Assembly (NCBI RefSeq): GCF_007725405.1
Contig: NZ_CP042163.1
Coordinates: 620,001-684,000, forward strand
Direction: 5' to 3'
Length of the DNA stretch: 64,000 nt
Origin: Shouchella miscanthi
Lineage (GTDB): Bacteria; Bacillota; Bacilli; Bacillales; Bacillaceae_D
Shown here: positions 35,736-44,332 of the stretch, piece by piece
How the letters are laid out: each line of letters opens with the position of its first letter
Position numbering within the stretch: the first letter of the stretch is position 1
Notes under the pieces: generated by a model
The model's input: only the letters and a program-made list of their open reading frames with translations
The model's database searches: none
Told to the model about the DNA's origin: nothing
Made by a program: the position numbers and the translations under genes

Positions 35736-35858
35736 ATGAATAATGAACGATTAAATCAGTTATATGGAGAAATTGCTCAGATTGTGGCAGAAACAATTCC
35801 AGAAAAGTGGGAAAAATTTTATCTGTACGGGGAAGTTTTAGAAGCCAAACACGCATAA
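35736..35858 (+). pseudogene. truncated YezG-like immunity gene (5' stub)
   Basis: Forty residues: MNNERLNQLYGEIAQIVAET then IPEKWEKFYLYGEVLEAKHA and a stop. This is the N-terminus of the YezG/DUF600 immunity family (IxxxIPxxWxxxxLYGEV), whose members are normally about 150 residues. YezG inhibits the nuclease tip of YeeF, the very type of tip encoded just upstream. The stub ends directly at a terminator and the conjugation module, so a deletion or element boundary may lie here. Confidence 0.72.
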
Positions 35859-35861
35859 GGG

Positions 35862-35884
35862 GAGGCTCTACGGAGCCTCTTTTA
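35862..35884 (+). terminator. terminator between toxin tail and conjugation module
   Basis: GAGGCTC / GAGCCTC stem with four-base loop and TTTTATT tail; marks the boundary between the two regions. Confidence 0.82.
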
Positions 35885-35903
35885 TTATGAAAGGAGTGAG
35901 GGA

Positions 35904-36206
35904 ATGAGCAAATATGTTATTCCAAATGACATCAAAACGGAATTAAAAATGTATAAAGAAATCTATATGTTCGACTTTTGGATGGCACTCGCAACAGTGG
36001 GCGTTTCCTGGGGACTGGCGCGGTTCATTGAACCAGGTTTTAAGATACCGTTTTACCTCTTTATGACGGTTGTAATTATCACGTTATTATGTCGACCGCG
36101 ATCAAACCCTAAAAAGCGAATGTATCAAGCGATGTCTTACGCGCTGAATCGATCGAGACAGACCTATCAATCCGTAGATGAACCACGGAAGCGAGAGGAG
36201 AGCTAA
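35904..36206 (+). CDS. DUF5592/VirB3-like conjugation membrane protein
   Basis: A 100-residue protein with two adjacent membrane segments (about residues 22-42 and 47-64) and a basic tail (CRPRSNPKKRMYQAMSYALNR). GAAAGGAGTGAGGGA precedes the ATG. Size, topology and position in front of TrsD-like and VirB4 genes match DUF5592/VirB3-type subunits of Gram-positive type IV secretion systems. It is the first recognisable gene of the conjugation block. Confidence 0.75.
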   Translation: MSKYVIPNDIKTELKMYKEIYMFDFWMALATVGVSWGLARFIEPGFKIPFYLFMTVVIITLLCRPRSNPKKRMYQAMSYALNRSRQTYQSVDEPRKREES

Positions 36207-36207
36207 T

Positions 36208-36879
36208 ATGTTTGATGAAAAACAAATGAAGTCAAAACGGCCAAAATGGTTCCAAAAGAAAAGAAACCAGGAACAAGCCGTTTGGTTCGATGAATCCAGC
36301 AAAGGAACGCGCGAGTGGAACAAACGATTTGGAGCGACAAAAGAGAAAAAAGTAAAACATAAAATTGAGCCTTCAATTCGAGATATATTGCCGATTATTG
36401 ACTACACAGACGGTGTATATAAGCTGCGCGACAACGGCGGTTATCTTGATATATTTCAAGTGACAAGTAAGGATTTATACGCTCAGAACGAACAAGACAC
36501 GGACTTGGATGTGTATACGTTTGATAAGCTCATACGATCGAACAGTGAGGATATGAAGATTGTTGGCTTAACGTACCCCGTAGATACGGGAGGACAACAA
36601 GGGCATTTGATTCGCAAACGTGATAAAGCGACGGACCCGATACAGATTCAGTTTTTACAACAAAAGATCGACGAGCTGGCGTATCTACAAGAAAACCGAA
36701 CGAATAAAGAGTTTTTCTTATTCATCTTTGGCGAAACACGCCAAATCCTCCAGGAGCGCGTGAAAGTGGCCAAAAACATTACAAGTGTTAGTTTTCCCTT
36801 AGAGGAATTGACCAAGAGTAAGCGCGACAATCTTTTATATAAGCTCGGTAATCAAAATTCTAAACTAGCCATGAGGTGA
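36208..36879 (+). CDS. TrsD-like conjugation protein (TraC/TrsD N-terminal type)
   Basis: A 223-residue soluble protein, ATG at 36208 after GAGAGGAGAGC. Basic N-terminus (KRPKWFQKKRNQE), then KIEPSIRDILPIIDYTDGVYKLR and GYLDIFQVTSKDLYAQNEQD. The latter resembles the N-terminal part of VirB4-family proteins, split off as a separate gene in pGO1/pSK41-type transfer regions (TrsD). It lies 4 bp before the VirB4 gene and should work with it at the membrane. Confidence 0.7.
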   Translation: MFDEKQMKSKRPKWFQKKRNQEQAVWFDESSKGTREWNKRFGATKEKKVKHKIEPSIRDILPIIDYTDGVYKLRDNGGYLDIFQVTSKDLYAQNEQDTDLDVYTFDKLIRSNSEDMKIVGLTYPVDTGGQQGHLIRKRDKATDPIQIQFLQQKIDELAYLQENRTNKEFFLFIFGETRQILQERVKVAKNITSVSFPLEELTKSKRDNLLYKLGNQNSKLAMR

Positions 36880-36883
36880 TGAT

Positions 36884-38839
36884 ATGAGTCTTTTACAAGA
36901 ACACAATAATACAATGACACAATCACACAATGATACAAAGAAAAAAGGAAAGAAAAATCAACTTAATCAGTCATTATTAGCGGCTGTACAACCAGCTGGT
37001 GGCGTGAAGTTTGAAGAATCATATCTTAAAAAGGGCGATGGATACGAAGCGTGCTTACATGTCTATAAGTATCCCAAGCGCGCGAATGACTTTTGGCTCG
37101 CTCCATTGTTTGATTTAGAAAACTGCATTACTACGCTTGATTTTGCCAGGGAAGATACGTTTGAGATTCGCGAAGCGATGAACAAATCAATGGCCGAACA
37201 AAACGCCCGGTACATTCAAGAGACGGATAATATCAATAAGATGGAGGCCCGCGATGCGTACGACGAGTTAGCGAGTGTCTATAACTCTATTCGTGACGGT
37301 GGGGATGTGATCAAGAGTATTACGCTTAGAATGTACGTGCATGGACGTACACTCGTTGATTTAGAGCAAAATCTAGCTGAAACGCTTAAGACCTTAGAGA
37401 ACTTAGACTTTCGCGCTACGGTGTTACTCAATGAACAAGAGTATGAATGGAAAGCCCTGTTTCAAGGCTATAGTACACAACTGAAAGAGTACAACAAACG
37501 ACAAGGTAAGCAACTCCCATCCAGTGTGTTGGCGGGTAGCTTGCCTTTTTATTTTACCCAACTTCATGACCCGCACGGGTCTTACTTTGGTCAAACGAAT
37601 ACTAACGGCTACGTGATTTTAGACATTTTTCATAAGGATAAAAAGCGACTATCGTATAACGGTGTTGTAATCGGAAGTATGGGAAGCGGGAAATCAACAC
37701 TGCTCAAAAAAATTGCTTCTGATCGCGCCGATCGAGGCGATGTTATACGTGGATTTGACGTGACCGGCGAGTTTCGTCCGATGGTGGAACGTAGAGGCGG
37801 AAAAGTAATCAGCTTAGACGGGTCAAGCGGAAGTATTAACCCGATGCACGTCTACAAAACGGACGAAGATCAAGAAACATGCTTCACACAGCATCTATCA
37901 AAGATGGCGAACTTTTACTGCTTTATCGCGCCGGATGCCAACGACAAAGAGATCAAGGAATTTGAGAATATCACGAATACCCTTTATGTCGAGTGGGGGT
38001 TATGGGCGGATGATCGAAGCGAAGAAACGCCAGTCATTACCGATCGACCCAATGATGCGTACCCGCTTTTACAAGATCTATTAGAGCGTGTGAAGAGAGA
38101 ATTGTACACGGATGTGGAGGCAAAACAAGTCGATGAAACGTTGAGTTCTAATCGTCAAGATCGTCTAGAAAGTATCATGTTAATTCTTCAAAACACGGTA
38201 CGCAATTATGGCCGTTTGTTTAACCAGTATACGTCATTGGATAACTTCCAGGCGCAACAGATGGTCTACTTTGAAATCAAGAGTTTGGCGCAAATGAAAA
38301 CGAATATCTTCCAAGCGCAGCTCTTTAATGTGATCAATCTTCTGTGGGACGAACTGCTGCAGAAAGGCCTTCCTCAATATGAAGCCTTTAACCGAGGCGA
38401 ACTGTCAGTAGAGGATGTTATGTATTACTTGATTGAGATTGATGAAGCTCATGCGATCGTCAATACCAATGAAGAATCCCAGGAAGCGTTGAAAATGCTA
38501 ATTAACTTCGCGCGGCAAGCTCGTAAGTATTTTGGTGGCATTATCTTCGCCTCTCATACGATTCGAGATTTCGTGCCGGAAGGCTCGTCGCTCTCTTCAA
38601 TTACAGCGATTAAAACGTTGTTCAATCTTTGCTCATATAAATTTCTCATGAAACAGGACAGTGAGAACGTCCAGCAGCTGCGAACGGTCTTTAGTGGTGG
38701 ATTATCCGATCATGAAGTACATTCAATTCCGCTTCTTGAAACAGGAGATACAATCTTGACGATTGCGGGAGCGGGCAATATTCGCTTCTCCATTGAATGT
38801 TCGCCGGAGGAGCTGGCCCTATACGGAGGAGGGTTGTAA
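36884..38839 (+). CDS. virB4: VirB4/TrsE-type conjugation ATPase
   Basis: A 651-residue ATPase that powers the type IV secretion channel. Walker A is GVVIGSMGSGKSTLLKKIA (about residues 260-278); Walker B is YYLIEIDEAHAIV (Asp520). The section IKTLFNLCSYKFLMKQDSENV is typical of VirB4/TraE C-termini. The N-terminal 230 residues are the membrane-interaction part. GAGGTGATG precedes the ATG. Together with the TrsD-like gene it marks this block as a true transfer region. Confidence 0.93.
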   Translation: MSLLQEHNNTMTQSHNDTKKKGKKNQLNQSLLAAVQPAGGVKFEESYLKKGDGYEACLHVYKYPKRANDFWLAPLFDLENCITTLDFAREDTFEIREAMNKSMAEQNARYIQETDNINKMEARDAYDELASVYNSIRDGGDVIKSITLRMYVHGRTLVDLEQNLAETLKTLENLDFRATVLLNEQEYEWKALFQGYSTQLKEYNKRQGKQLPSSVLAGSLPFYFTQLHDPHGSYFGQTNTNGYVILDIFHKDKKRLSYNGVVIGSMGSGKSTLLKKIASDRADRGDVIRGFDVTGEFRPMVERRGGKVISLDGSSGSINPMHVYKTDEDQETCFTQHLSKMANFYCFIAPDANDKEIKEFENITNTLYVEWGLWADDRSEETPVITDRPNDAYPLLQDLLERVKRELYTDVEAKQVDETLSSNRQDRLESIMLILQNTVRNYGRLFNQYTSLDNFQAQQMVYFEIKSLAQMKTNIFQAQLFNVINLLWDELLQKGLPQYEAFNRGELSVEDVMYYLIEIDEAHAIVNTNEESQEALKMLINFARQARKYFGGIIFASHTIRDFVPEGSSLSSITAIKTLFNLCSYKFLMKQDSENVQQLRTVFSGGLSDHEVHSIPLLETGDTILTIAGAGNIRFSIECSPEELALYGGGL

Positions 38840-39919
38840 GTGTGGCTTTTAACACTCATACCACCCAAGTGGTGGGCGGTCATTATTGGGTTAGTCTTGG
38901 CTTGTTTGTTCCTTATAGGTGCGACAAGTTTTTTCTTCTTTTCGGCCTTACAAGATGATCAGAACGAAAGTGAATTGGTCAGTGAAGAGGGCGGTCATGA
39001 TGGGATAGCGCAAGTCAGCGCAGAGCTTGAAGAGTTACGTCCCATCTTCGAGAAATACGCCGAAGAACACGATATGGAGGACCATATTGATGTGTTAATG
39101 GCCATGGCGATGCAAGAAAGTGGGGGACGGTTAGAGGACGTTATGCAGTCTAGCGAGTCGCTTGGCCTCCCCGTCAATTCACTCAACCAGGAAGAGTCGA
39201 TTGAGCAAGGTGTGAAGTATTTTAAGGAAGTGTTAGGCCAAGCCAATGGCGATGTGAAGCTCGCACTTCAAAGTTATAACTTTGGTTCGGGCTTCATTAA
39301 TTACGCCAATGAACATAACGGAGGCGCGTACTCAAAGGACATCGCGATCGACTTTTCGCGCATGATGTATAACAAACTAAGTCATACAGGAGCCTTTTCA
39401 TGTATTCGACCGGAGAGTGAATCAACAGGCGCGTGTTACGGAGACATTGGCTATGTCGATGCGATTTTTTCGTACCTATCAACCCATAATATGGGTGGTG
39501 GTACTGGCGACGGAGATATGGTGTTTCCGGTCGACGGAGAAGTACGAAAAACGTCTGACTTTGGTTATCGTACCGACCCTTTTGATGAAGAACAAATCGT
39601 GTATCACAAGGGAACGGATTATGCGTGTACGGAGCATATCACGCCGATTTTATCCATTGCCGATGGACAGGTAACGAACGTCGAAGTCCAAAGCGGCTAC
39701 GGGAATATCGTCATTATTGATCATGGAGATTACTATAGCGCGTACGCTCATTTATCATCCTTTGATGTCTCACCAGGTGACAGCGTATCCGCTGGAGATA
39801 AAGTGGCCACATGTGGGAATACAGGGACCTCAACTGGAGCACATTTGCATTTAGAAGTGCGTCAAAGTCAGTACGGAGATTTTGTGGACCCGGTTGAATT
39901 TATGGGAATCGCGTCTTAA
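38840..39919 (+). CDS. membrane-anchored lysozyme-like / M23 endopeptidase (conjugation wall hydrolase)
   Basis: A 359-residue bifunctional cell-wall enzyme. One N-terminal membrane segment (about residues 10-35); a lysozyme-like/SLT domain (about 65-170) with AMAMQESGGRLEDVMQSSES (catalytic Glu about residue 92), ALQSYNFGSGFINYA; and an M23 peptidase domain (about 230-355) with HKGTDYACTEH (His256, Asp260), GNIVIIDHGDYYSAYAHLSS and AHLHLEVR. Like CwlT/TraG-type proteins it opens the peptidoglycan for the transfer channel. Start GTG directly after the virB4 stop. Confidence 0.92.
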   Translation: MWLLTLIPPKWWAVIIGLVLACLFLIGATSFFFFSALQDDQNESELVSEEGGHDGIAQVSAELEELRPIFEKYAEEHDMEDHIDVLMAMAMQESGGRLEDVMQSSESLGLPVNSLNQEESIEQGVKYFKEVLGQANGDVKLALQSYNFGSGFINYANEHNGGAYSKDIAIDFSRMMYNKLSHTGAFSCIRPESESTGACYGDIGYVDAIFSYLSTHNMGGGTGDGDMVFPVDGEVRKTSDFGYRTDPFDEEQIVYHKGTDYACTEHITPILSIADGQVTNVEVQSGYGNIVIIDHGDYYSAYAHLSSFDVSPGDSVSAGDKVATCGNTGTSTGAHLHLEVRQSQYGDFVDPVEFMGIAS

Positions 39920-39933
39920 GAAAGGAGAGAAAA

Positions 39934-40518
39934 ATGGATAAACGGTATCTCATTTTTGGGAGTGGACTGGTGGTATTAGCTGGAGTCACGGTCCTTAATT
40001 TGTGGGCGATGAATCAAACGAATGACCCCGTTGATGTGGCTCCACTTCAAGAGCAAGTACGAGAATTAAACGAAGATAACGCGCTCCTAACGGAGCGGAT
40101 GGAACGAATGGAACCGGAGCAAATTGCAGCTGAACGTGAAGCGATTACGAACGTCGCTTATGACTTTATTCAGTTAGCCTACAATCGAGATTTTGACAGG
40201 TATGAGGAAGAGAGTGCAGAGGGGCGAACCATCATGAATGATGAATTATATCAACGCTTTTTCCCCGCCGATCAAATCGAAGCCAATGAATATATTGAAA
40301 CCGATGTAACGATGAACCACTTGTATTTAGAAGATAAAGAACCGACTTCCGATGTGTTATATGCGGTAGCCGACTTTCACCATATCATCGATGATACCGA
40401 GATTGATCGCCAGGAAGAGCGCGACGTTCTGATCTCTATTACCATCGAACAGATCGAAGAAAATGAATGGATTGTCACGGATTTAGAGACGATTCAATCC
40501 GAGGTTTCAGAGTCATAG
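39934..40518 (+). CDS. VirB8/NTF2-like conjugation protein
   Basis: A 194-residue protein with an N-terminal membrane segment (about residues 5-25), a short coiled coil (LQEQVRELNEDNALLTERM) and a C-terminal domain (about 70-190) with the alpha+beta look of NTF2-like/VirB8 folds (IQLAYNRDFDRYEEES, LYAVADFHHIID, EENEWIVTDLETI). AAAGGAGAG precedes the ATG. VirB8-like scaffolds occupy this place in Gram-positive transfer operons; similarity is structural, not sequence-certain. Confidence 0.65.
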   Translation: MDKRYLIFGSGLVVLAGVTVLNLWAMNQTNDPVDVAPLQEQVRELNEDNALLTERMERMEPEQIAAEREAITNVAYDFIQLAYNRDFDRYEEESAEGRTIMNDELYQRFFPADQIEANEYIETDVTMNHLYLEDKEPTSDVLYAVADFHHIIDDTEIDRQEERDVLISITIEQIEENEWIVTDLETIQSEVSES

Positions 40519-40533
40519 AGAGGAGGAAACTCA

Positions 40534-41421
40534 ATGAAATCACTTAAGAAACTCATGCAACAAAAGCTACGAACCAGCCGGAATAAATCCCTTGTTTATA
40601 TCGTCGTCTTAGGCTTTTTCGTTCTTGGTTTCTCCGTTTTTATGTCCTCTAGGTTATGGGCTGGAGGGGAACACGAAGTGGTCGAAACGCCACACCAAAC
40701 AGCGATCTCACTAAGCAATACAGGCGATGTGTACGTTGAAGAATGGGTCTATAATCCGACGACTCGTAAGGCATATCTGACTTTACAAACCGATGGGATG
40801 CGAGCGGAAGAATCACTTTCATTTGTCCCCCAGGAAGCAGCTAATCCACGGTAAATGTTGCCTCATAACGTGGTCTATGAATCACGTCATGGCTTGGTGC
40901 TAGAGATTGAAAACTTAAGTTCTGAATGGGACATTTTGGCGGTTGGTTTGGTCGTGAACCGTCCAACTTACTCAACGATCGATGATGAAAACGAGGACGA
41001 AGAATCAACACAAAAAAGTCCTTTGGATGATGTCGTTTATTTCTTACAAACTGATCAGCGCGTCGTTGAAACAGACCCGACGATGGAGATTAAAAGTGAT
41101 GAAGAATACGCCGTTTCTTTCGTTCAATTTGAAATCGACCAAGCCGAACGAGACGTAGAAGCGGAAGAGAATCAGAGACAAAAAGCACAAGAACATCGCG
41201 ACAGACTGTATCGTACATTGACTGAATTAGAAAGTGATCAAGAGTATCAAACGGCCGAAGAGAACGAGGACACACAGGTTGAAATTGATCGAATCAAAGG
41301 TGACATCCGAACAATCGATGATACGATTTACGATCACAATATAGCGATTCAAAATCATGAAGCAAAGATCGAAAATCTTCAAGAAAAGAAACAAGAAACA
41401 GCCGTTTCTTCAACAGAATAG
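40534..41421 (+). pseudogene. conjugation-operon membrane protein split by an in-frame TAA
   Basis: Two same-frame pieces: 106 residues from ATG 40534 (GAGAGGAGG upstream) up to TAA 40852-40854, then 188 residues restarting with ATG at 40855. Together they read as one protein: membrane segment at about 21-43, a beta-rich external domain (TGDVYVEEWVYNPTTRKAYL ... stop ... VVYESRHGLVLEIENLSSEW), then a long coiled coil rich in Glu (FEIDQAERDVEAEENQRQKA). There is no RBS before the second ATG, and the domain is cut mid-way. A single substitution (for example AAA to TAA) explains it. Reinitiation at the adjacent ATG could still yield a soluble half. Confidence 0.72.
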
Positions 41422-41515
41422 GGTACACACACTGAACACGTAGGGTACACAAGGTAAGCACATTCGGAAGATTTATTCCAGCTTTTATAAAAAAAAGGGT
41501 ACACACACTGAACAC
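41421..41515 (+). repeat. iteron-like 19-bp repeats before the relaxase genes
   Basis: GGGTACACACACTGAACAC occurs exactly at 41421-41439 and 41497-41515, with a related copy GGGTACACAAGGTAAGCAC at 41443-41461. They lie between the transfer operon and the relaxosome genes and may bind the RHH protein or a relaxosome factor. Confidence 0.7.
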
Positions 41516-41545
41516 ACTTGACGATTTTCTTGTACCCACAGTTTT

Positions 41546-41600
41546 GTTAGGCTCTGCCTAACTTCCCACGCAATGTGGGAACAAAAACCCCTTATGCTCT
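41546..41600 (+). other. candidate origin of transfer (oriT)
   Basis: Two tandem hairpins stand next to each other: GTTAGGC-TCT-GCCTAAC (41546-41562) and TTCCCAC-GCAAT-GTGGGAA (41563-41581), followed by a short A/C-rich stretch (ACAAAAACCCCTTATGCTC) that could contain nic. They sit just upstream of the RHH and relaxase genes and beside the iteron-like repeats, the expected place for oriT. The nic site is not assigned. Confidence 0.6.
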
Positions 41601-41648
41601 TCACTCAATCTTGCTTTTTTCAGCACTAATCACTAGGAGGTTCAACGA

Positions 41649-41909
41649 ATGGAGATACGAGTACGAAAGATGGATGCGGCCGCTGTCAGTAAAATTGATC
41701 AACTCGCAAAGGAAATAGGGGTCTCGCGTGAAGAGTTTTTACGCCGTCAATTGAACACGATGGCGTTCCATCACTTTAATCAAGACAAGGAAACGAAGTA
41801 CAACGAGATCATTCAACAGAACATGTTAATCATGGAACATTGTATTGAAGTGATGCAACAGTATCACGAAACCATTCAAGAGTTGATGGGTACTCATGAG
41901 CGTAACTGA
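41649..41909 (+). CDS. ribbon-helix-helix relaxosome accessory protein
   Basis: An 86-residue protein. The N-terminal RHH pattern is MEIRVRKMDAAAVSKIDQLA then GVSREEFLRRQL (about residues 1-40), followed by a long helix (YNEIIQQNMLIMEHCIEVMQQYHETI). CTAGGAGG precedes the ATG. It overlaps the relaxase gene by 14 bp. MobC-like RHH proteins bind oriT and help the relaxase, so the hairpins and repeats just upstream are its likely target. Confidence 0.78.
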   Translation: MEIRVRKMDAAAVSKIDQLAKEIGVSREEFLRRQLNTMAFHHFNQDKETKYNEIIQQNMLIMEHCIEVMQQYHETIQELMGTHERN

Positions 41910-43074
41910 ACAGGCTCCGGGGGTCGTACTCAAATCACGATTCACGACAGCCGATTCACGATCGTTCCAGAACTACGTGGACTATGTTGATCGTGAAGTC
42001 GCCACGATGAAACAAGATGGCGCAAACAAAATGTTTTCACTCTACCAGGACTATATGAGCGACCAGGAAAAAACATCATCTTTGTTCACGAAAGAGAGTG
42101 ATCACCTATCAAAAGCCGATAAGGGAAAAATGAAATCGCTGTTTGAACAGGCGCAATCGAATGGGAGTGTTATGTGGCAAGACGTGATCAGTTTTAACAA
42201 TGATTGGTTAGCCGAGAAAGGCATCTATAATCCCAAGACAGGTTCACTGAATGAAGAGAAGTTAAAGGACGTAGTAAGAAAATCCATGCACAATATGCAA
42301 GAGAAAGAAGGGCTTTCCGGTAGCGCGGTTTGGTCGGGAGCGATTCACTACAATACAGACAACATTCACATTCATTTGGCGATGGTCGAACCGAACCCGA
42401 CACGTGAACGAGGCAAGCGCAAACCACTCACCTTAGACAAGATGAAATCAACCGTCGTGAATGAAATATCGAATCGGCAGCCACACCAGGAACGCATCAA
42501 TGACATGATCAGAAAACACATGGTTCATGGCAAACAAAAGAACTCGACATTGAGGTTTCGCAACCGTGAGTTAAAGGAAGGATTCTTACAAGTGATGAAG
42601 CAATTGCCCGCTGATAAGCGACAATGGCAATACGGGTATTCCACGTTAAACCCGGTGAAGAAACAGCTTGATCAATTGACGACGGATTATTTGAAAAAGT
42701 ATCACGGGCAAGACCTTCAATCGTTGAACAAGATGCTTGATAAAGAGGTCCTAGAAATCAAAAAAGCGTATGGAGCTGGACCAAAAGATTCCTTTCGGTT
42801 TGATCGCTATAAACAGACCAAACTTGATGATCTGTATAAGCGAATGGGGAATGGCTTCTTAACCGAAATGAAAGAGTTTGCGAAGGACCAAGAACACATG
42901 AAGAAGCTCGCTTATCGATCAGATAAATGGCAAACGGCGTATGAAAATTCACGCACCTATCAATCACTACGACAAGCCTCTTATCACATGGGGCGTGATT
43001 ATGAGGACTGGAAGGAACAGCGAGCGTACGAACAACTACAACGCGACATTGATCAATCAAAAGAAAGGGAGTAA
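41896..43074 (+). CDS. MobL/MobP-type relaxase
   Basis: A 392-residue relaxase that should nick oriT and pilot the DNA strand. N-terminal features: GVVLKSRFTTADSRSFQNYVDYVDRE with candidate catalytic tyrosines at about residues 29-33, and the metal-binding HUH-like segment SGAIHYNTDNIHIHLAMVEP (about 148-170). Later RKPLTLDKMKSTVVNEISNR is typical of the MobL/MobP2 relaxases of Firmicutes. There is no helicase or primase domain. It overlaps the RHH gene by 14 bp, so the two are coupled. Confidence 0.88.
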   Translation: MSVTEQAPGVVLKSRFTTADSRSFQNYVDYVDREVATMKQDGANKMFSLYQDYMSDQEKTSSLFTKESDHLSKADKGKMKSLFEQAQSNGSVMWQDVISFNNDWLAEKGIYNPKTGSLNEEKLKDVVRKSMHNMQEKEGLSGSAVWSGAIHYNTDNIHIHLAMVEPNPTRERGKRKPLTLDKMKSTVVNEISNRQPHQERINDMIRKHMVHGKQKNSTLRFRNRELKEGFLQVMKQLPADKRQWQYGYSTLNPVKKQLDQLTTDYLKKYHGQDLQSLNKMLDKEVLEIKKAYGAGPKDSFRFDRYKQTKLDDLYKRMGNGFLTEMKEFAKDQEHMKKLAYRSDKWQTAYENSRTYQSLRQASYHMGRDYEDWKEQRAYEQLQRDIDQSKERE

Positions 43075-43078
43075 TCAA

Positions 43079-43528
43079 ATGGCCACACGACAACGACGCA
43101 ATTTGAAATTAACGGAAGAGTGCAGCGAGTATGTTGATCAGTTAATGGAGGATAACCACTTTCAATACCCATTCCAAGCGATTGAAAAGATTGTGTTAGA
43201 GCATAAAGAAATGAAAGAAAAAGAATGGAATCTTGAATATGTTTCGCGAGTGTTTGGGGAAACAATGAACGACTTCTTTAAAGAAGAATTGAGTCGTATA
43301 CGTATGGCGGCTAACCATGCAGATAAGGTGTCGCAGATCAATTTGGAAGTGTTAAACACAATGATGTTATCTCAACGAGAACTAAAAAGTGTAGATGTAT
43401 GTTATGTAACAGATAAAGACAATGGACTCTTTCAAGCACCAACCGTTAAGTACGCAAAGGAAGCGGTCGAAGAACGCATATCCACGAAGCGTCAGAAGCG
43501 CATTGACGCACAGAAAGGAGCCGATTAA
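43079..43528 (+). CDS. relaxosome-associated helical protein, unknown function
   Basis: A 149-residue, mostly helical protein starting MATRQRRNLKLTEECSEYVD. ATG 43079 follows AAAGGGAG at good spacing and comes 5 bp after the relaxase stop. The start resembles an RHH or relaxosome accessory N-terminus (LKLTEECSEYVDQLMED), and the middle is a long amphipathic helix (VFGETMNDFFKEELSRIRM). No family named. Position suggests a role in DNA transfer. Confidence 0.65.
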   Translation: MATRQRRNLKLTEECSEYVDQLMEDNHFQYPFQAIEKIVLEHKEMKEKEWNLEYVSRVFGETMNDFFKEELSRIRMAANHADKVSQINLEVLNTMMLSQRELKSVDVCYVTDKDNGLFQAPTVKYAKEAVEERISTKRQKRIDAQKGAD

Positions 43529-43942
43529 ATGACACTCATTACTCATGGGGTTGAAGAGATTAATGAGGAACTGCGCTTCATTAAATCACACAGTGGTTTT
43601 CCTTATGTGTTTATTCATCCAGGAAGTAATGTGGGGTTAGAGGAGGGGCAAACGGTTCCTGTTTTAAGTGTTTCATCCGATAGTTTGTTAGTTCAAAATG
43701 GAGAGAAGAAAGACCACACGAACGCGTTTGATTATGCCTATGGTGAACTACTAAACCCTCACCAATTTGTAGCGGGTGTGTGTTCGTTCTTGCCTGGTCC
43801 TGGACCGTATCATATTGGAGAATGTCTCGCTTGCAACAAAGAAAATCAACCACTCGAAACACCAGGTCAAGTGTGCGCGACTCACTGCACACCGTTACGA
43901 GATATGAACGCGTATGGTTCCGTGAAGAATAAGAGATTGTAA
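43529..43942 (+). CDS. conserved-type protein with C-terminal cysteine cluster
   Basis: A 137-residue protein that starts directly after the previous stop codon with AAAGGAG upstream. The N-terminus is alpha/beta (LITHGVEEINEELRFIKSHS). The C-terminus has GECLACNKE and VCATHCTPL, with four cysteines and a histidine that could hold a zinc ion. No family recognised. It is inside the transfer operon, where small zinc proteins are common but unassigned. Confidence 0.6.
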   Translation: MTLITHGVEEINEELRFIKSHSGFPYVFIHPGSNVGLEEGQTVPVLSVSSDSLLVQNGEKKDHTNAFDYAYGELLNPHQFVAGVCSFLPGPGPYHIGECLACNKENQPLETPGQVCATHCTPLRDMNAYGSVKNKRL

Positions 43943-44001
43943 ACGCGTCAACGTGCTATACTTCCTTTAAATAGAAATAAGATAGAAGGGAGACTGATTT
44001 C

Positions 44002-44295
44002 ATGGACTATGTAATACCAATTCTTTTAGCGGTCTTACTTGTTGGAAGCGTTACTGTTGTTGTTTGGACGCTTAGAGAGAAAAATACAGAGTTTGTTGTG
44101 AATTTAATACCTATTTTCATTTTAGAGTTAGTTGCGGCTGGGTTTATTTTTTACGGTTTAATTGTTCAGAATGATATTAGAAATCCATTTGCGGTACTTG
44201 GAATAAGTATGATTTTGTTAGCGTTCTTTCCTTTACTGATTATCGTTAAATCACTCAATAAAAGGTCGAATAGTAACGAGAGAGATTTCAATTGA
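44002..44295 (+). CDS. three-helix membrane protein
   Basis: A 97-residue hydrophobic protein with segments at about 3-23, 32-54 and 65-84, a short basic C-terminus, and AGAAGGGAG before the ATG. No family recognised. It may be cargo or a transfer accessory; it has its own terminator directly at the stop codon. Confidence 0.6.
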   Translation: MDYVIPILLAVLLVGSVTVVVWTLREKNTEFVVNLIPIFILELVAAGFIFYGLIVQNDIRNPFAVLGISMILLAFFPLLIIVKSLNKRSNSNERDFN

Positions 44296-44308
44296 AATCT
44301 CTCTTTAT
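44279..44308 (+). terminator. intrinsic terminator overlapping the stop codon
   Basis: A 26-bp perfect palindrome (44279-44304, arms AGAGAGATTTCAA / TTGAAATCTCTCT) followed by T's; the TGA of the upstream gene lies within it. Confidence 0.82.
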
Positions 44309-44332
44309 TATTCCATAAAGGAGGTGACATAC

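Noticed and set aside
41421-41515. CRISPR array suggested by repeated TACACACAC blocks
   Set aside because: Only two exact copies and one variant, short irregular spacing and no cas genes; better explained as relaxosome/oriT repeats.
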